The translations under genes and the position numbers were made by a program. From JBOHHR01 sp050740975 (GTDB lineage: Bacteria; Pseudomonadota; Gammaproteobacteria; JBOHHR01), in NCBI GenBank assembly GCA_050740975.1, contig JBOIEE010000189.1, forward strand, positions 1-24,361: DNA of 24,361 bases, given 5' to 3'. Of the stretch, positions 24,287 to 24,361 are shown in pieces. The number at the start of each line of letters is the position of its first letter. The first letter of the stretch is position 1. The notes under the pieces are model-generated. The model was not told the origin of the DNA and ran no database searches. It saw nothing but the letters and a program-made list of their open reading frames with translations.

Positions 24287-24361
24287 CCGAAGCCTCCTGA
24301 TCGCTTGGTTTTACTACTCGTTAACCGATCAGATCGGGTGGAGCACTACAAGTTCCTTTTA
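24089..24361 (-). mobile_element. Insertion-sequence remnant (5' part only, continuing past the window)
   Basis: The DNA from the junction with the antiporter pseudogene (about 24089) to the window edge is best read as the 5' portion of an insertion sequence carrying the truncated transposase. The junction bases ATTGAA are shared by both reading frames. A perfect 13-base palindrome CCGATC-A-GATCGG at 24325-24337 lies upstream of the transposase start and may belong to the element's promoter or end. The terminal repeat itself cannot be identified within the window. Confidence 0.5.

Noticed and set aside
1..24361. CRISPR arrays, prophage genes or a defence island
   Set aside because: No regularly spaced direct repeats, cas genes, phage structural genes or known defence genes were seen; apart from the short inverted-repeat element and the insertion-sequence remnant the window is ordinary chromosome.

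Overview
The window looks like chromosome from a flagellated or otherwise chemotactic gammaproteobacterium of moderately high GC. The evidence is the block tRNA-Leu / tig / clpP / clpX / lon / hupB / tRNA-Val / tRNA-Asp / ppiD, an arrangement typical of that class, together with protein sequences close to the gammaproteobacterial families. I cannot name a genus from the sequence alone.

Region 1 (1-8944, all minus strand) is one compact chemotaxis operon, in transcription order cheY, cheA, cheW, a membrane chemoreceptor, a STAS/CheZ-like gene, cheR, cheD, and cheB (cut by the window edge). Several joints are ATGA overlaps. The receptor ends in EWEEF, a CheR-tether pentapeptide, and the order matches the second chemotaxis cluster (che2) of Pseudomonas aeruginosa with one extra gene. 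That gene joins a STAS domain to a helical region carrying a CheZ-like DxxxQ motif and is the most unusual member. Region 2 (8945-10057) holds a long, partly AT-rich intergenic segment and a small single-pass membrane protein of unknown function.

Region 3 (10024-18533, plus strand) is the protein quality-control block. It has tRNA-Leu(UAG) with a promoter, trigger factor, ClpP, ClpX and Lon, then hupB with its own strong sigma-70-like promoter, two tRNAs, and the periplasmic folding factor PpiD. It ends at an unusual set of overlapping hairpins that includes the ppiD stop codon.

Region 4 (18573-23450, minus strand) pairs mnmA (tRNA 2-thiolation) with phosphonate biosynthesis genes: a LicC-like nucleotidyltransferase, a PEP mutase fused to a second nucleotidyltransferase domain, and phosphonopyruvate decarboxylase. 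PEP mutase and the decarboxylase together turn PEP into phosphonoacetaldehyde. The nucleotidyltransferases suggest that a phosphonate is activated with a nucleotide and attached to a lipid or glycan. No transaminase or transferase for later steps is in the window. A 168-bp near-palindrome with 30-bp arms, probably a MITE-like element, sits between the mutase and the decarboxylase and supplies the stop codon of the mutase gene.

Region 5 (23451-24361) is decayed DNA: no intact gene, a frameshifted piece of an Mrp/Nuo-type antiporter gene, and a truncated insertion-sequence remnant joined directly to it.
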